64,000 bases of DNA from Sitta carolinensis (GCA_032173965.1 JAVUNC010000006.1:19586370-19650369), one strand, 5' to 3'. Shown: positions 1-12,423, counted from the stretch's first letter. Program-made: numbers and translations. Notes: generated by a model not told the origin, from the letters alone.

Positions 1-372
1 GACATCCCTGAAAATGGGACATCCCTGAGCGTGGGACTTCCCTGGGAACAGGACATACCTGGGAACAGGACAACTTGGGAGTGGGACAACCCTGGGAGTG
101 GGACATCCCTGGGAGTGGGACATCCCTGGAATGGGACATCCCTGGAACGGGACATCCCTGGGAACGGGACATCCTTTGGAATGGGTCACCCCTGAAAATG
201 GGACATCCCTGAGCATGGGACTTCCCTGGGAACAGGACATACCTGGGAGCGGGACATCCCTGGGAACAGGACAACCTGGGAACGGGACATCCCTGGGAAC
301 AGGACATCCCTGGGAGTGGGACACCCCTGGGAACGGGACATCCCTGGGAACGGGACATCCCTGGGAACGCGA
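1..372. repeat. 17-bp minisatellite, about 20 copies
   Basis: Tandem copies of a 17-bp unit, gggaacgggacatccct, with frequent variants (aacagg, agtggg, aatggg). The array is cut by the left edge of the window, so its true length is unknown. It reads open in several frames (PWERDIPGNGTSLGTG-like peptides), but this is a product of the repeat and not a gene. Ends where unique sequence begins at about 372. Confidence 0.9.
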
Positions 373-1520
373 CCCCTCGGAGCTCACCGCCCCTCAGATT
401 TGCTGCTCAGGGAGCCGTGCACAGAAGCTGAGCTGCGGCCGGGGCTGGCACCTCCAGCTGAGAGACTCAAAAACACCTGGGGGGGCCCGGAATTTTCACC
501 TCTCCATGACCTCCTTTGTGTCCCTGCGGGAATTTCTCCCGACTCCTTCAGCGTGTGCGGCGGGAGCGGCGCCAGGACTGCCGCTCGGTCACCGCTGTGC
601 TCACGGAAAGCTCCGGCACAATTTACTACAAGTGTTAAATTACTCGATGATGAAGTGCTGCTAAATCCTTCGGGCATAAAGCCATCGATCAAACCTTAGG
701 CTGAGCTTGGTAAGGAGGAGCTCAGCCGGAGGGTCTCCCTTGCCCTTTGCACTCTTCTCCTTCCGTACCCTCCGTCGCGGTGCAAGTCAGATTAAATAGA
801 TTTTGATCTGATTTTCCTCTCTGTGTCGATGTAACAACAGAGCAACCTTGAAACTGAGCTTTGCCAGATCGAAATTAAATCTGGTCTTGCTGATCTTCGA
901 GGTCTCTTTCAGAGTTAAAGTCACTCCTGAGTGACCCGGCTCCAACACCACAAACGGCACCGCTGCAATTCACACCTGGAAACCTTCCCGGGACAAGGAG
1001 GGGGTTGGAGACGGAGATTCCTGGGAAAACAGGCTGGGAAAGGTGGGGATGGGTGGGTGCGAGGCAGAGCCGGGTGCTGTTTGCAGCCCTGGCCGGGCAC
1101 ATAACGCAGTGGAGTGGCACAACCCGCTGGCGGCAGCAGGTAACAGGTGCTTCCCTCCCTCATCCATGGGATTTCTCGGGAATGCTGCGAACAGGAGGCT
1201 GCGGAGAGCGCCAGGAGCGCATCCCCCCGGGAATCGGGGGCTGCCTGCCAGAGATGCCACAGGCAGCAGGGGCTGAGCCAAGTCTCGGCTGCAGAAGCCC
1301 TTCTGACCTCAGCCCAGGGAACTGGGAATTGAGAGCAGCAGGGATCTGTTCCCCGGTGCCTGAGCGAGCCAAAATTCCCCCAGGAAACAGCCGGGGAGTT
1401 CTAAAAGAGTCATCGCTCTTAATTAGCATTGCTAATGAATCTGCGCAGGGTTGAGCTGGGCAGATCTGGCTTCAGGAAGAGCTGGAGGGGCACGAGGGGC
1501 TCAGTGGGCAAAGCTCTGCC
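373..1520. other. intergenic, no gene seen
   Basis: Mostly unique, moderately GC-rich sequence without recognisable exons. The part at 610-920 is more A+T-rich and resembles the candidate regulatory stretches further on, with a short inverted repeat (ccagat ... atctgg) near 867-887. Confidence 0.5.
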
Positions 1521-1523
1521 CTT

Positions 1524-1632
1524 GGGATGGGATATGGGATGGGATCCATGGGATGGGATCCATGGGATGGAACAATGGGATCGGATCAATTGGATGGTAA
1601 GAGATGGGGTGGGATGGGATGGGATGGGATGA
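1524..1632. repeat. (GGGAT)n-like simple repeat
   Basis: Imperfect run of gggat / gggatccat units on the plus strand. It gives repeated M-G-W-D peptides in translation and is not coding. Confidence 0.85.
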
Positions 1633-1667
1633 AGGGATTCACCTGCAATGTACCAGGTACCAGATGT

Positions 1668-1691
1668 CTGCTGCTGCTGCTGCTGCTGCTG
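1668..1691. repeat. (CTG)n trinucleotide repeat
   Basis: Short pure run of about eight CTG/TGC triplets. Confidence 0.85.
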
Positions 1692-2067
1692 AAGAATGAT
1701 CAGGATCCTCCCCTTGGAACTGAATAAAATCAAGTTTGAACCCATGAAATCACCAGGAAGAGTTTGCAGAGGTTCTCTCTTTGTAGCATGTTGGACAATT
1801 CAAGAATTTGGGCTGATTTGGGCAGAAGGGAGGGTGGGACCAGAGCAGGAGGGGCAGCAGCTCCCACCCTGCTCGGACCCAGCAGCAGAGCAAACACCAG
1901 AAGGCAGAAAAACCCCAACCCTCGGATTTGACTCCACATCCAATCCAGGGACCTCATGGAGAGCACCTGTGTCAGGGGTGGAATTCCCAGAGAGGGTGGG
2001 TGGATCCCAGTGAGAAATTTCCTGCTCCTTCTGTGGAATTAATTCTCCCAAAGGTGGCCAACTGTTC

Positions 2068-2425
2068 GAGGGGTGGAGCAGCCCTGCTGGGAGGAAAGGC
2101 TGGGAAAATTGGGATTGTTCAGCCTGCACAAGAGGAGCTTTGGGGTGACTTCATGGTGACCTTCCAAGAACTGGAGGAGCTGAAAGAAACATGGAGAGCA
2201 ATTCTTTCCAAGAGCCTGGAGTGCCAGGAGGACACAGGGAATGGCTTCAAACTGGTGGAGGGCAGGGCCAGATGGGATATTGGGAAGGAATTCCTGGCTG
2301 GGAGGGGTGGTGTGGTGTTGAGAGAGCTTTCCCAGAGCAGCTGTGGCCATCCCTGGCTGCCTGGAAGTGTCCCAGGCCAGGTTGGACATGGAGGCTTGGA
2401 GCCACCTGTCCCATGGAGGTGACCT
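2068..2425 (+). mobile_element. CR1 LINE 3' fragment
   Basis: Sense-orientation CR1 3' region: the conserved segment reading gatgggatattgggaaggaa near 2273 is followed by the block around caggccaggttggacatgga near 2378. Truncated before the terminal octamer tail. No open reverse transcriptase frame. Confidence 0.8.
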
Positions 2426-2871
2426 GGGAGAGCAGAGTGCCCAGGAGGGGGTTTGGAGTGAAAACATCCAAATTTCTGGGATTTATGAGGTAGAATATGA
2501 AAATTCCTGAGAATTTTCTGGGTTTAAATCGAGGCTCCAGCTTTGGGATTCAGCTCTGGGGGGTGTCCCCATCCCAGGACAGCTGTGAGGGGGCTCCAGC
2601 TCTGCCCAGCAGCCCTGGCACCAATCCCAACTTCAGCAGAGACCGAGGGATGTGGTGGGATCTGCCCTGAGCAGGAAGGCAGCAAAGCCTCGTTAAAGAA
2701 AAGCTTAATTGGCATCACCCAATTAATTCACTGGGCTTTGATGTTCTCCAGGAGCTCAGGGGTGGGATCCCATGGACAGAGGGTGAGGTGTGTCTGCTCA
2801 ACGCTGATCCTCTCCCAGCTTCTGACAGCAGATTTTGGGGTGCAATAGTTGCAATCCTGGGCCTGGAAAGC

Positions 2872-2896
2872 AAAAAAAAAAAAAAAAAAAAAAAAA
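2872..2896 (+). repeat. poly(A) tract, 25 nt
   Basis: Uninterrupted run of A just upstream of a CR1 fragment. CR1 does not end in poly(A), so the run is not its tail. Confidence 0.9.
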
Positions 2897-2924
2897 GGAT
2901 TGATGCACAGGGTGAGTGTGGAAA

Positions 2925-3035
2925 ATATTTCCAGTGACCTGGATAGTGGGAGGTGTCCCTGCCCCTGGCAGGGGGTGGAGCTGGATGGGATTTAAAGAAT
3001 CCTTCCCACCCAGACCACCCCAGCACCCAGCAGGG
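2925..3035 (+). mobile_element. CR1 LINE fragment
   Basis: Short sense fragment carrying the conserved gggaggtgtccctgcccc block and the following 'tggatgggatttaaag' segment. It sits about 30 bp from an oppositely oriented CR1. Confidence 0.65.
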
Positions 3036-3063
3036 TCCCATTCCCAGGGCATTCCTTCACATA

Positions 3064-3405
3064 AAATTATGGAATCCCAGAGGGTTTGGAATGGAAAGAA
3101 TCATAAATTCCATCCCATGCCATGGCAGGGAGCCCTCCCACTGTCCCAGGCTGCTCCAGCCCCAGTGTCCAGCCTGGCCTTGGATACTGCCAGGGATCCA
3201 GGGGCAGCCACAGCCACTCTGGGAATTCCAGCCCAACCCCTCCCAGTCATGAATTCCCAAACTCCCACCCAGATCTCCCCTTTTCCAGCTAAAAGCCACT
3301 CCCCATCCCTTGTCCCCAGCCCCTCCCCAGCTCTCCTGGAGCCCCTTCAGGCCCTGCCAGGGGCTCTGAGCTCTCCTCAGACCTTTCCTCCTCCAGGCTG
3401 AAGGT
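3064..3405 (-). mobile_element. CR1 LINE 3' fragment
   Basis: Antisense copy. It starts with the gene-distal 3' end (ggtttggaatggaaagaatc) and runs through ccaggctgctccagcc, gccttggatactgccaggga, cagccacagccactctggga and the downstream 'cttgtccccagcccctccc' block. Forms a tail-to-tail pair with the fragment at 2925-3035. Confidence 0.85.
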
Positions 3406-4304
3406 GCCACCACCCCAGAGCTGCAGCTCTGCCAGAGCTTTGTAGGACATTCGTTCCCCTTCCTCACATTCCGACACAACATTCCTTAATTCCCCTTTCT
3501 CATGCAGATCAAGCAGCTCCACGATTTTCCTGCTCTGATGTGTTCATTTCTCCAAACCAGACAAAAGTCTCTTTAATTTCAACTCCAGGCTTGGTGGAGA
3601 AGTTCTCCAGGAGAACAGAGGAAGGGAGAAGAACACGCCAGGAAGCTTCTGAGGGCCCCAAAGGTTGTTTGTTTGCCTTTGAACCTCGTGCCAAAACAAT
3701 AAACCACAATTATCCTCATTTTTCGCGGGCCCTGTAAACCCTTTATGTTAAAACACATCAAACTCCTGCTCCCTGCCAATCCTGCCTGTTGCTAAGGAAC
3801 GAGCAGGCAAAAAAAAAAAACAAAAAACCCTGGAGCTGGGGGACTTGAAAGTGCTCATTAAAAGGCTTTGTGCATCCCTATCAGGGAAATGCTAATTCAG
3901 GGAGGCTGATTGATACCCTGGCGTTATCGAGTTCCAGCCACCAGGAAGCAGCTCTGGCTCACCTTCAGTCGCTGTTGTTAACACCCCAAAAAATAAAAAA
4001 ATAAAAAAATAAAGGTTTCTTATTTAAGCAACCGAAACCGTTTTAATCCTAAAAAGCACAAGGATTTTTCATGTTCTGCACACCTCGGTTCTGCCCAGCA
4101 CCCACGAGGCTCGGGGAATTATTTAAATGTGTTTTAAATTCTCTCAGCCACCCAGGCTGCGGTGGTTTATTTAAATATTTCTAGGTGTGCGTTCCTAGGA
4201 TATCCTTTGGAGCATCCTGCCTGGTTGGTGGGGGGAAAAAATCGGAGGATCCCTACAGGAATTTTGTGCCAAGCCCAGGGTTCTGTCCTCCAGGGATTCC
4301 AGTC
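3406..4304. other. intergenic, no gene seen
   Basis: Unique sequence. The 3660-4170 part is A+T-rich with short A runs (3810-3826 and 3988-4012) and no exon-like frame. Confidence 0.5.
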
Positions 4305-4700
4305 CCAAAATCTCTATAAAATCAATGTCAAATCCCTGGAAAATCAGCGTCAAAATCCCTGTAAATCAACATCAAAATCCAGGTAAAATCAACATCAGAA
4401 TCCCTGGAAAATCAGCGTCAAAATCCCTGGAAAAATCAACATCAAAATGCCAGTAAAATCAACATTGAAATCCCAGAAAAATCAACATCGGATCACTGGA
4501 AAATCAACGTCAAAATCTGGGTAAAATCAACATCAAAATCTCAGTAAAATCGATGTCAAATCCCTGGAAAATCAACATCAAAATCCCTATAAAATCGACA
4601 CTAAAATCCCTATAAAAACAAAATCAAATCCCTGTAAAATCAAGATCAAATCCTGGTAAAATCACCCTCAGAATCCTGGTAAAATCAACATCATTCAGCC
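4305..4700. repeat. A+T-rich minisatellite, unit about 20-24 bp
   Basis: About 17 degenerate copies of a unit reading roughly taaaatcaacatcaaaatcc, with variants ctgg/cagg and agcgtc. One frame is briefly open (SLENQRQNPCKS-like) but is pure repeat. Confidence 0.9.
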
Positions 4701-6009
4701 ATTAATAATTTTTATTTCAATCCACATCTTTGTCACATTCCAAGGAATAATACTTTGGCCTCTCTTTTAAAGCTCTTCCTCCTCTGTTTCAAGCCTGGAT
4801 CACCAACTGGGATTGCTGTAAATTCAGGGTAAAAATATTCATGGATGGAGGAAAAAAGATTTAAAATTAATCACTTTGCACAGCAGAGCAGAGAGGTGCA
4901 GGGTCATGCTCTCCGTGCACACCTAAGGAAAAGAGAATTTACCCCAACTGCTCATGTAAAGGACAATTTAATTTATTTTAATTTAATTTGAATATCACTG
5001 TAAAATGAAGGAGGTCCACCAAGTTTCCAAGGCCAACTACTCCAGGATTTCTGATTTCCTGCCCTTTTCATCCTGCTTTTGGAACAGGGAGTGACTCCAG
5101 CCTCACCCACTCCCCCAAAAGTGACAGCAGCAAATCACAGCCAGCCTGGGCCCAATCAGCCATCCCCTCATTAATTAGTGAAGCTAAATTAGGAAGAGGA
5201 CACTTTGTAGTGCAATCAGAGCCACAACATGGCAATTAATGCGCTGAAAGGTTGGGAAGGGCCGACCCAGAAACATTCCCAACAGAGCAGGAAGCGAAAT
5301 TAAACTGGGGGAAGTGGCAGGGGGAGGGAACGGCGCTTCCCAAGGAGCTCAGGGAGGTTTCACCCCCTGATGGAAAGGATTTCCCAACCTTGGAGCCCAA
5401 CATCCCATATTTCCCAACCAGGCCCAGACTTTGTTTGAGCTGGGGTTTAAACGAAGCCATAACTCGACCCCGCTCTGGCTGGGAGTGAGAGATTACAGAG
5501 CCATTTATCCCGGTTTTCCCTGGAAGTTCAGTTCATCCAGAAAACCTCGGTGTCCATGGGTCTCCTCTGTGGTGGCACAAGCCCTGTCCTGTCCCCAAGA
5601 GGTTGTCACCAGCCACGGTGGCTTTGTCAGGGGCGGATCCCTGCCAAGGAGCAGCAAATCAGTGATTGATCCATGTTTCTGCCCTTCCACGAGGAGTCTC
5701 CATCCCCATTTCCATCCCAGCAACGCTGTCCAAGGTCCCAGGAATGCTCTTCAGATGTTCCAGGAATGCTGTCCAAGGTGCCATCAACGCTGTCCAAGGT
5801 CCTGGGAATGCTGTCCCAGGAGCTCAGTGTCACCTGCAGCACCTGAGGTTGCTGGATGAGGTTAAGGAGGGAGTTGGTTCCTAATGAGGTTTTCATTTCT
5901 AGTCAGGGTTTTGGGGAAGGGGATATGCGTTAGGAAATGTCTGTGTTGGAAGAGATCCTCAGAGCAGCCCAGATCTCCTTATCCCAACCTCTTCTAGGGG
6001 ATACTTCAT
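4701..6009. other. intergenic with a short ~31-bp tandem repeat
   Basis: No gene. At 5720-5822 the phrase aatgctgtccaaggt recurs about four times at roughly 30-bp spacing. The rest is unique; 4700-5000 is A+T-rich. Confidence 0.55.
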
Positions 6010-6012
6010 CAT

Positions 6013-6385
6013 CCCAGAATTCCAGACTGGCTGGGGTTGGGAGGGAATTTAAATCCCATCCAGTTCCACCCCTGCCATGGCAGGGACATATCCCACTGTC
6101 CCAGGCTGCTCCAAATCCTGTCCAACCTGGCCTTGGACACTGCCAGGAAACCAGGGGCAGCCACAGCTGCTCTGGGAATTCCAGCCCAGCCAGAAATTCC
6201 CAATTACCGTATCCCATTCATCCCTGCCCACTGGCAGTTTCCATCCATTCCCTGGTGCTGTCCCCCCATCCCTTGTCCCCAGTCCCTCCCCAGCACTCCT
6301 GGACCCCTCCAGGCTCTGAGCTCTCCCTGGAGCCTCCTCCTCTCCAGGTGAGCACTCCCAGCTCTCCCAGCCTGCCTCCAGCCAA
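6013..6385 (-). mobile_element. CR1 LINE 3' fragment
   Basis: Antisense copy with consecutive conserved blocks: ggttgggagggaatttaaat, ccatggcagggacat, ccaggctgctccaaatcc, ccttggacactgccagg, cagctgctctgggaattcc, then the 'cccatcccttgtccccagtc' and 'ctccctggagcctcctcctc' blocks. About 370 bp long. Confidence 0.9.
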
Positions 6386-7554
6386 TGAAGGAAATTCCCA
6401 GTTCCCACTGGAGTCTGGGAAACCCACCCAGGTGATGCCAACCCCACCCCGAACCCCCTGGCAGCCCCCAGGGCAGCACCAAGGGTTTGGGGAGGAGCCC
6501 CTGTCCCTCCCCTGCTCGTGCCCACAGCCCTCCCAATTCTGAGCCTCATTAATATTCCCGTTCACCCCGGATTTTTCCAGCCACAGTCCACGGTAAAGGA
6601 TTAATATTGACCTTGGTGTAAAGCTGTTTATCCAGCTCTTAACGCCCTGCAAGAGCTCTGCTCCGTGCACATCAATCCAAGCTGTTCTCCACGCACCTGG
6701 GGACAGCTCTTGGAGAGGGAACGACCCCAAAACATTCAGCAGGGAGCAGCCAGGAGCAAATCCCTCGTTAGCAGCGAGCACGGAATTCGGTTTTATTGGA
6801 GGTAATTAAACACCAACGGCGGTGGTGCTGCTCAGGGCTGCAAAATCCAGGTAGTTAAAGGGGTTGTGGATAAGGAAAAATCAGGGCAAACAAATACAGG
6901 CATGGGTTAGAAGCGTTTCCAGGCTCCTGAAGTTTCTCAGTGACCCACAGCTCAGACTTAGGAATTTCCTGGGATGTTTGGGTGTAGGAGGAGAAAAAGG
7001 GACAACTAGGAAGCTCCACTTGGGATTATTCCACTTTAAATTTCGGAATCACTCCGTTTGCAACAGAAGAGTTCCAAAATATCAGATTTGGGGAATTTTC
7101 TGGACTCCCAGGATGTAGACACAGCAAGAAACCCACCAGAGACAGACATCACCCTGAGGGTGGGAATTTCTTCCCTGGGGAGCACAAATATTCCCAAATC
7201 CATCATCCTGCAGCTGGGCCAGGTCATTCACGAGCCAGCAGACATCCCCTCATGATTTTAAATCTCCCTTAAGGATCCATTTACCATTTTCCTTTCTACA
7301 GTGATTAGTCATTCCCACTTTTTAACCACTGCCAGGTTCAATTTATCCAAGCTCAGCTCCCACCTCCTGGAATGTGCCATGTCCCTCCTGTCTAAATGAA
7401 GGAGTGACACCAAGTGACATTAAAATGCCATCAAGGGAACGACCTCACTGATGGAGCCGTTGAGTGCAGCACATTTCTTTTCCAAACTAGGAAAATTTAC
7501 AGTTCAGGCTAAGAAAAATAGAGGGATTCATCCAAATTGCCACGGAAAACATCA

Positions 7555-7745
7555 ATAAAATCACATTTAATAACCAATGGCCATCAAGCAACTGCCTTAG
7601 AAATGCTAGAGCCCAGTTAATTGTGAGTCCCTCGATGCCTCAGCCTAAGAAAATTCATATAAATATAAAATGGGAGTGTTCTAAGGAGATTAACATATTT
7701 ATTAACCACTTTCACTTCCAGAAAATAAATGTCCTGTCCATTCCA
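7555..7745. other. A+T-rich non-repeat stretch, possible conserved element
   Basis: No CR1 or LTR resemblance. Dense in homeodomain-type cores (ttaataacc, gttaattg, gattaac, attaacc) and a ccaat box. Only composition and motif clustering support a regulatory role; conservation is untested. Confidence 0.25.
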
Positions 7746-7881
7746 TAGTTGCAGTTGTTCCCTGAATCAAATCCAGGGATTAAAACCGGCTCATGCACGG
7801 GGCCCCCAGTGGAACAAACCCTCCCAAAACTAAGTTCAGCTCTCCTCGTTATCAGGAATTCTTCTCTCTGGTAAATCCCAG

Positions 7882-7927
<46 letters not shown>
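7882..7927 (+). repeat. poly(A) tract, 46 nt
   Basis: Uninterrupted run of 46 A, the longest mononucleotide run in the window. No retroposed gene body is recognisable upstream. Confidence 0.9.
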
Positions 7928-7931
<4 letters not shown>

Positions 7932-8924
7932 GGAAAAATCCTCTAATCATAACCAGGCCCAGATCTAAATTTTTTTTGCACTTCCCTCTCTCTGTGAGCT
8001 CATCGTGAACCCAGGGATTAAAAATCTCATTTCAGGAAGAAACACAATGTTCAAAAACCAAAGAATTTCACCAAAAGGGGATGAGAAAGGATGAAATATC
8101 CTGACCCTAAACCTTGCCTTGTGCCTACTTGGGAAAGAGTGATGGGACTGATCCTTGCTCACCCCAACAACCTCACAAAAATCCTCCCAAATTCCCTATA
8201 AATGCAGCTCATGGATCCTTTCTGGTGTTTTGGGAGCAGCCAGAATTTGCCTGGATTCATGGCACAGGAGAAGAAATCTTTGCCTCTTGTGATTGTCTCA
8301 CTTCAAAACCAATCCCTCTCTAACAGAGCCCACAAAAAAAATTAAAAAAAAAAAATGGAAATTGGGATTGGAAATCCAGCAACTGGAAAAGGATGGGACA
8401 CGTGGGGGTGAAGATATTTTACAACCCTGAAATAAAAGCTGGAGAAGGGGGCTCAGCTCTTCCTCAATCCTCCCTGACACTTTGTGGAGCAGAAACTCTA
8501 GCAGTGACCACCAGCAGCTGTTTGTGGGGAGTTTTATCCCCAGTTAAATTGTAAATTAATATTTTTCCCCTTTTACAAAAGGGCAGCCTGCCACACTCAG
8601 CCTTGCTCTGACTATAAAGAAGGCTCAGGCATTCATTTTCTCCCAATCCAATATAAATTTCACTTTGCCTACTTGAATAGTTAAGTCTCTCAGTAGTAAA
8701 ACTCCAGGAATTTATGGTTTATTTTAAAAGGCCGTGGAAGAGAAGGTGAGGATCCAGAGCTTTATTGAGCTGGCTGCAGCTTTATTTCCCAGCTATTAAG
8801 GAGTCATTCATTACCCCCTGCATTATTCTAACGTATGGATTTTGCACTAACCTGGCTGCAAAGTCACTCTGTGGCCCAAATTTCAAGAGGAATTCAAGAA
8901 AAGAATCCTCCTGCAGCCATTCTG

Positions 8925-9095
8925 AGCAAGGCCTTAAGGTCGTGGATAAACTTCCCATCCTTGGAAGTGTCCAAGGCCAGGATGGATGGGACTTGGAACA
9001 ACTTGGGACAGTGGAAGGTCATGGCAGGGGATGGAACGAGAGGATCCCTAAAGACCTTCCAACTCAAACCACTCTGTGATTCTCTGATGTTACAA
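8925..9095 (+). mobile_element. CR1 LINE 3' end
   Basis: Sense fragment: cttggaagtgtccaaggcca, then cttgggacagtggaaggt and accactctgtgattctctga, the last being the degenerate CR1 terminal octamer tail. Confidence 0.85.
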
Positions 9096-9816
9096 TCCTG
9101 AAATTCTCCAGAGAATTCCCTAAAAACCCATTCCCCAAGGGATGTGGGCCCTGGGCATGATCCCCCCTGGGCTTGCTGGAGACCTGGGCACTCACTGGTT
9201 GATCTTACCTTGGAAAAATCCATATAAAATGAAATGTAACCAGGAAGAAATTCCATCTAAGCCGCATTAGCAGCTCCCCAAATCTCCCAGCTCCTCCTGG
9301 GAGCCGCAGAGGACACGCGGAACGGCGGCGGCTGCTCGGTGTTCCCCGCCAGTGCCATTTATCAGTGTCAGCTCCTTCATCCTCCTGGCAGAGATATTTC
9401 CAGTTCATTACTGGGAATCCGACAGAGTGCTCTGCTCGTAGGAGCAGCACCCACCCCCAGCAACACCAGCTCTCCGGGGAAAACCTTCCCTCTGCTCATA
9501 AATTAGGGAGCGGAGTCATCGGAGAGCACGGGAAAGCAAATTTGGAGGGGTGGGAATGGGAATCACTCTGATTTCTCAGGTTTTCATTTGCAGCATGACT
9601 GTTTTTCTCAGCTTTTTTGGATAAGTGAAAGTTTTGTCTGCTTTTCATCCCAAATCCACTCAGGTTTACTTTCAAAGGGATCTGTCAGAAATCCCCCCAG
9701 CTCTCACTAAAAGCTTCTCTCCAAAAGGAAAGAGCTTTTTGTTCCAAAGCTTTTCTCACCATCTCTCAGCTGCCAGGCCACGAGTGCTGCTGTTAGAGGG
9801 GCTCCTGTAAATCAGG

Positions 9817-9968
9817 TTTCCCCATCCCTGGAAGTGTCCAGGGTTGGATGGGGTTTGGAGCACCCTGGGACAGTGGAAGTTGTCCCTGCCCATGGCATGG
9901 GGGTGGAATGGGATGGGATTTAAAGTCCCAACCATCCCAAACCATTCTGTGATTCTCTGATTCTATTA
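9817..9968 (+). mobile_element. CR1 LINE 3' end
   Basis: Sense fragment from catccctggaagtgtcca to the terminus aaccattctgtgattctctg followed by attctatt. The terminal octamer tail marks a true 3' end. Confidence 0.9.
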
Positions 9969-11261
9969 AATCCCAGCCTTTACTAATTCACAGCACTCCC
10001 AACCTTTTTTAAAGCCTCTCTCAGGAATAAAGGACCACGAAGCCAAAAAAAACATCATTCCAGAGGCCAGAGTTCCTCACAGGACACAGAGGGGATGAGC
10101 TGTGGGGCTCCCCACTAACAACTAAAAATAGAAACCCCAAATCAGAGCCCAGCCATAATTACATAATTAAGGCTATAAAGGGACACTGTGTGGAACTTTA
10201 ATTACTGCACCATGAGTCAGCCTGTCTTTAATCTGAGTTTAAGTGGCTGGAAATTGATAAATCTCGTGGAGAACATGCCAGGTGAGTGCCCACCCCTAGG
10301 CAGCCCTGAGCTTATGGTTTGGTTCAGCAGGGGGAAAAGGAAGTCAATCATATTTTGTAAGGCGAGTGTTCATCCCATTAAATTTAGTAATAAAGCAAGG
10401 AGTCAATTATGTTCTCACAGGCTGCTTTCAGGTTGGGCAGTTAATGGATTGTTGGATATTTTTTATGGACAGTACAGGACCTGCCAGAGCTGTCCGAGAT
10501 AAATGATTAGAGCCAGTTAAATCCCAAAAAAAACCCCAGTAAAACCTCAAAACCCACAAGCCTTTAGGTTAATATGCAATGATCATCACAAAAACATTAT
10601 TTCAGCTGAACCAGCCATAAATTCCCAATATTTTAAAGGCACCCATCATGTCGGGCAATGATTTCCCCATTTGCACCATTCCACTTTAAATTCCCATGCC
10701 GAGCCCCAAATCCTGCAGACACCAGGAGCAAAACCCTCCCAGCCCAGCTGAACTAATGCATTTGTCTCCTGATATTCACCATGGAAATGGAACATTGAAG
10801 GAAGAGGGAGAGACAGGAAAATTACAGGTTCCCCAGGACACTTCCTAATCCACCGTGCCGTCCTTTCAGCCCGAGCGCCGCCGAGTCCATTTAGCCGGGA
10901 TGGGAGCATTAAATCCTTCATTTTCCAGGGAAGCGGCGATGGCATCGAAATCTGGTGTTTGAACAGAACTTTTAAATTATGTACTTGAACCGCTCGATTT
11001 GTTTAATCAAGGTCACCGAGCGCCCAGGGCTCGCAGCGGGAGCGTTGACGGGCGGGAATTACCGTCAGCGGCGTCCCGAAGCCAGCGGCGGCGGGAAAGT
11101 CACGCTTCTCCAGGAGCCTGAAGTGACACTTTAATTACTTGGGCAAATTTCAGCTGCTCAGAGTGTGTGGCTGGTGCAGCTCCACGGGTTTTGTTGCTGC
11201 TGCTCCACGCGTTTCTCCAGCACGCCCCATCGGCGCTCGGCTCCAGCAGCAGGATTTCTCC
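9969..11261. other. intergenic, no gene seen
   Basis: Unique sequence holding the candidate element at 10125-10640. The part at 10980-11110 turns GC-rich (gcgg/ccgg-rich) without an exon. Confidence 0.5.
10125..10640. other. A+T-rich non-repeat stretch, possible conserved element
   Basis: About 500 bp free of CR1/LTR resemblance. Contains ataattacataattaagg, tttaattact, several attaa cores and a consensus AP-1 site TGAGTCA at 10213-10219. A gene-desert enhancer is plausible; this is inference from composition and motifs only. Confidence 0.3.
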
Positions 11262-11267
11262 CAAAGC

Positions 11268-11904
11268 TGTCGGAACCCAGGACGTCACTCTGCCAGTCCT
11301 GGATGATCCCAGCTCCAGCCAGGGGCTCCAGAGCCCTGCCAGGGGGGTCACAGACCCCAAGGACTCCTGGGGCTTTGAGTATGATCCATGGAACAAATTA
11401 AACCTTTGAATGAGGAATGAAAGGGCACAAAAGTTTAGCCAGCATGATAGTAGGAGTTGTAGAGTGAAAAGGGAAATTTTGGGGATTTTTACCATGGGGG
11501 CTCAGGGGGTGAGATGGAGGGACTTGGGCATTGTCCTGTCCTCCTTCCTTCTTCTTTCCAACCTCATCTCCTTGGGGATGGTGGCATTGGGGATTGGATT
11601 GGAGTAGAATGGAACTGTCTGACACAGGTGATGGGCATTGGATCATCCCTGTCAATAACTAACAGGGAATTTGTAGTATAAACCCAGTGCCTGCCCTGGG
11701 GCAGAGAGTGTGCCTGGGGCTGAGCTGGGCACCCAGACAGAAAATATCTGAGATAAGAGACAATAAAGCATCAACCTTGAGAGCATCAGCTGAAGACTCC
11801 TGCCTCATTCTTCCCTGGGTTGGGAAACAGAGACTTTTTATACATCTTGGGGTCATCCTGACCAGAGGAAACCCCGGGACACAGCCACGGATCCCATAAC
11901 CACA
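11268..11904 (+). mobile_element. solo LTR, family A copy 1 (class II-like ERV)
   Basis: About 600 bp shared almost base for base with 27550-28155 and 51865-52476. LTR architecture on the plus strand: TATA-type box (agtataaacc) near 11677, poly(A) signal caataaag near 11760, start TGTCGG and an end in CA. A perfect 6-bp direct repeat, caaagc, flanks positions 11262-11267 and 11905-11910, consistent with a retroviral target duplication. Alignment to copy 3 suggests the shared part ends at gggaca (11881), so the last 23 bp are uncertain. No internal viral genes adjoin it. Confidence 0.8.
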
Positions 11905-12062
11905 CAAAGCCACCTTCTCCAGATCCAGCAGGCTCCAAAGGAAACCTACAACAACTATTATCCCATTTTGACCTGGTTTGAGCCCATAATTTCACATCCC
12001 AGGTGATCAGTACTGCATAGCTCAGGAGTGAGGCATTTGCTCTTTGTTCCCATCAAACCTCA

Positions 12063-12170
12063 GGTTTTTTGGGGGTTGGAAGGGACCTTAAAGCTCTCAA
12101 TCCCAAATCCTTGCTGTGGGAGGGAGCCCTTCTACTACACCAGGTTCAGAACTCCAAATTCTCTTTCCAG
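12063..12170 (-). mobile_element. CR1 LINE fragment
   Basis: Antisense 3' end, gggggttggaagggacctta, followed by a degraded stretch to 'ctacaccaggttcaga'. Confidence 0.65.
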
Positions 12171-12423
12171 AAAACCTTTTTGGGCAGAAATCTTTAAAGA
12201 ATACACCAGAAATTAATACAAATTTATAAGAGAGAAGGGAAAAGGATTGCCTGGAGCTGAATACTCAGCTTTGCTCCCAAGCACCCAGGAAAAGCTTTGT
12301 TAAGGAATAAACCATGGGAAGCACCCCCAGTTTTGGTGAGGACTCATGTCCTTGAGAACTTTGGATCAAGGGGCTTTGGGTGCTGGAATTCTGATGAAGG
12401 ATAATGGTGGAGTCCCACATGTC

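Larger units (their letters stand above)
6386..8924. other. intergenic, no gene seen
   Basis: Unique sequence without coding signal apart from the features listed separately (poly(A) run, A+T-rich candidate element). Short open frames here have no family resemblance. Confidence 0.5.

Noticed and set aside
1..372. CRISPR array
   Set aside because: Units are directly abutting with no unique spacers, in a vertebrate genome.
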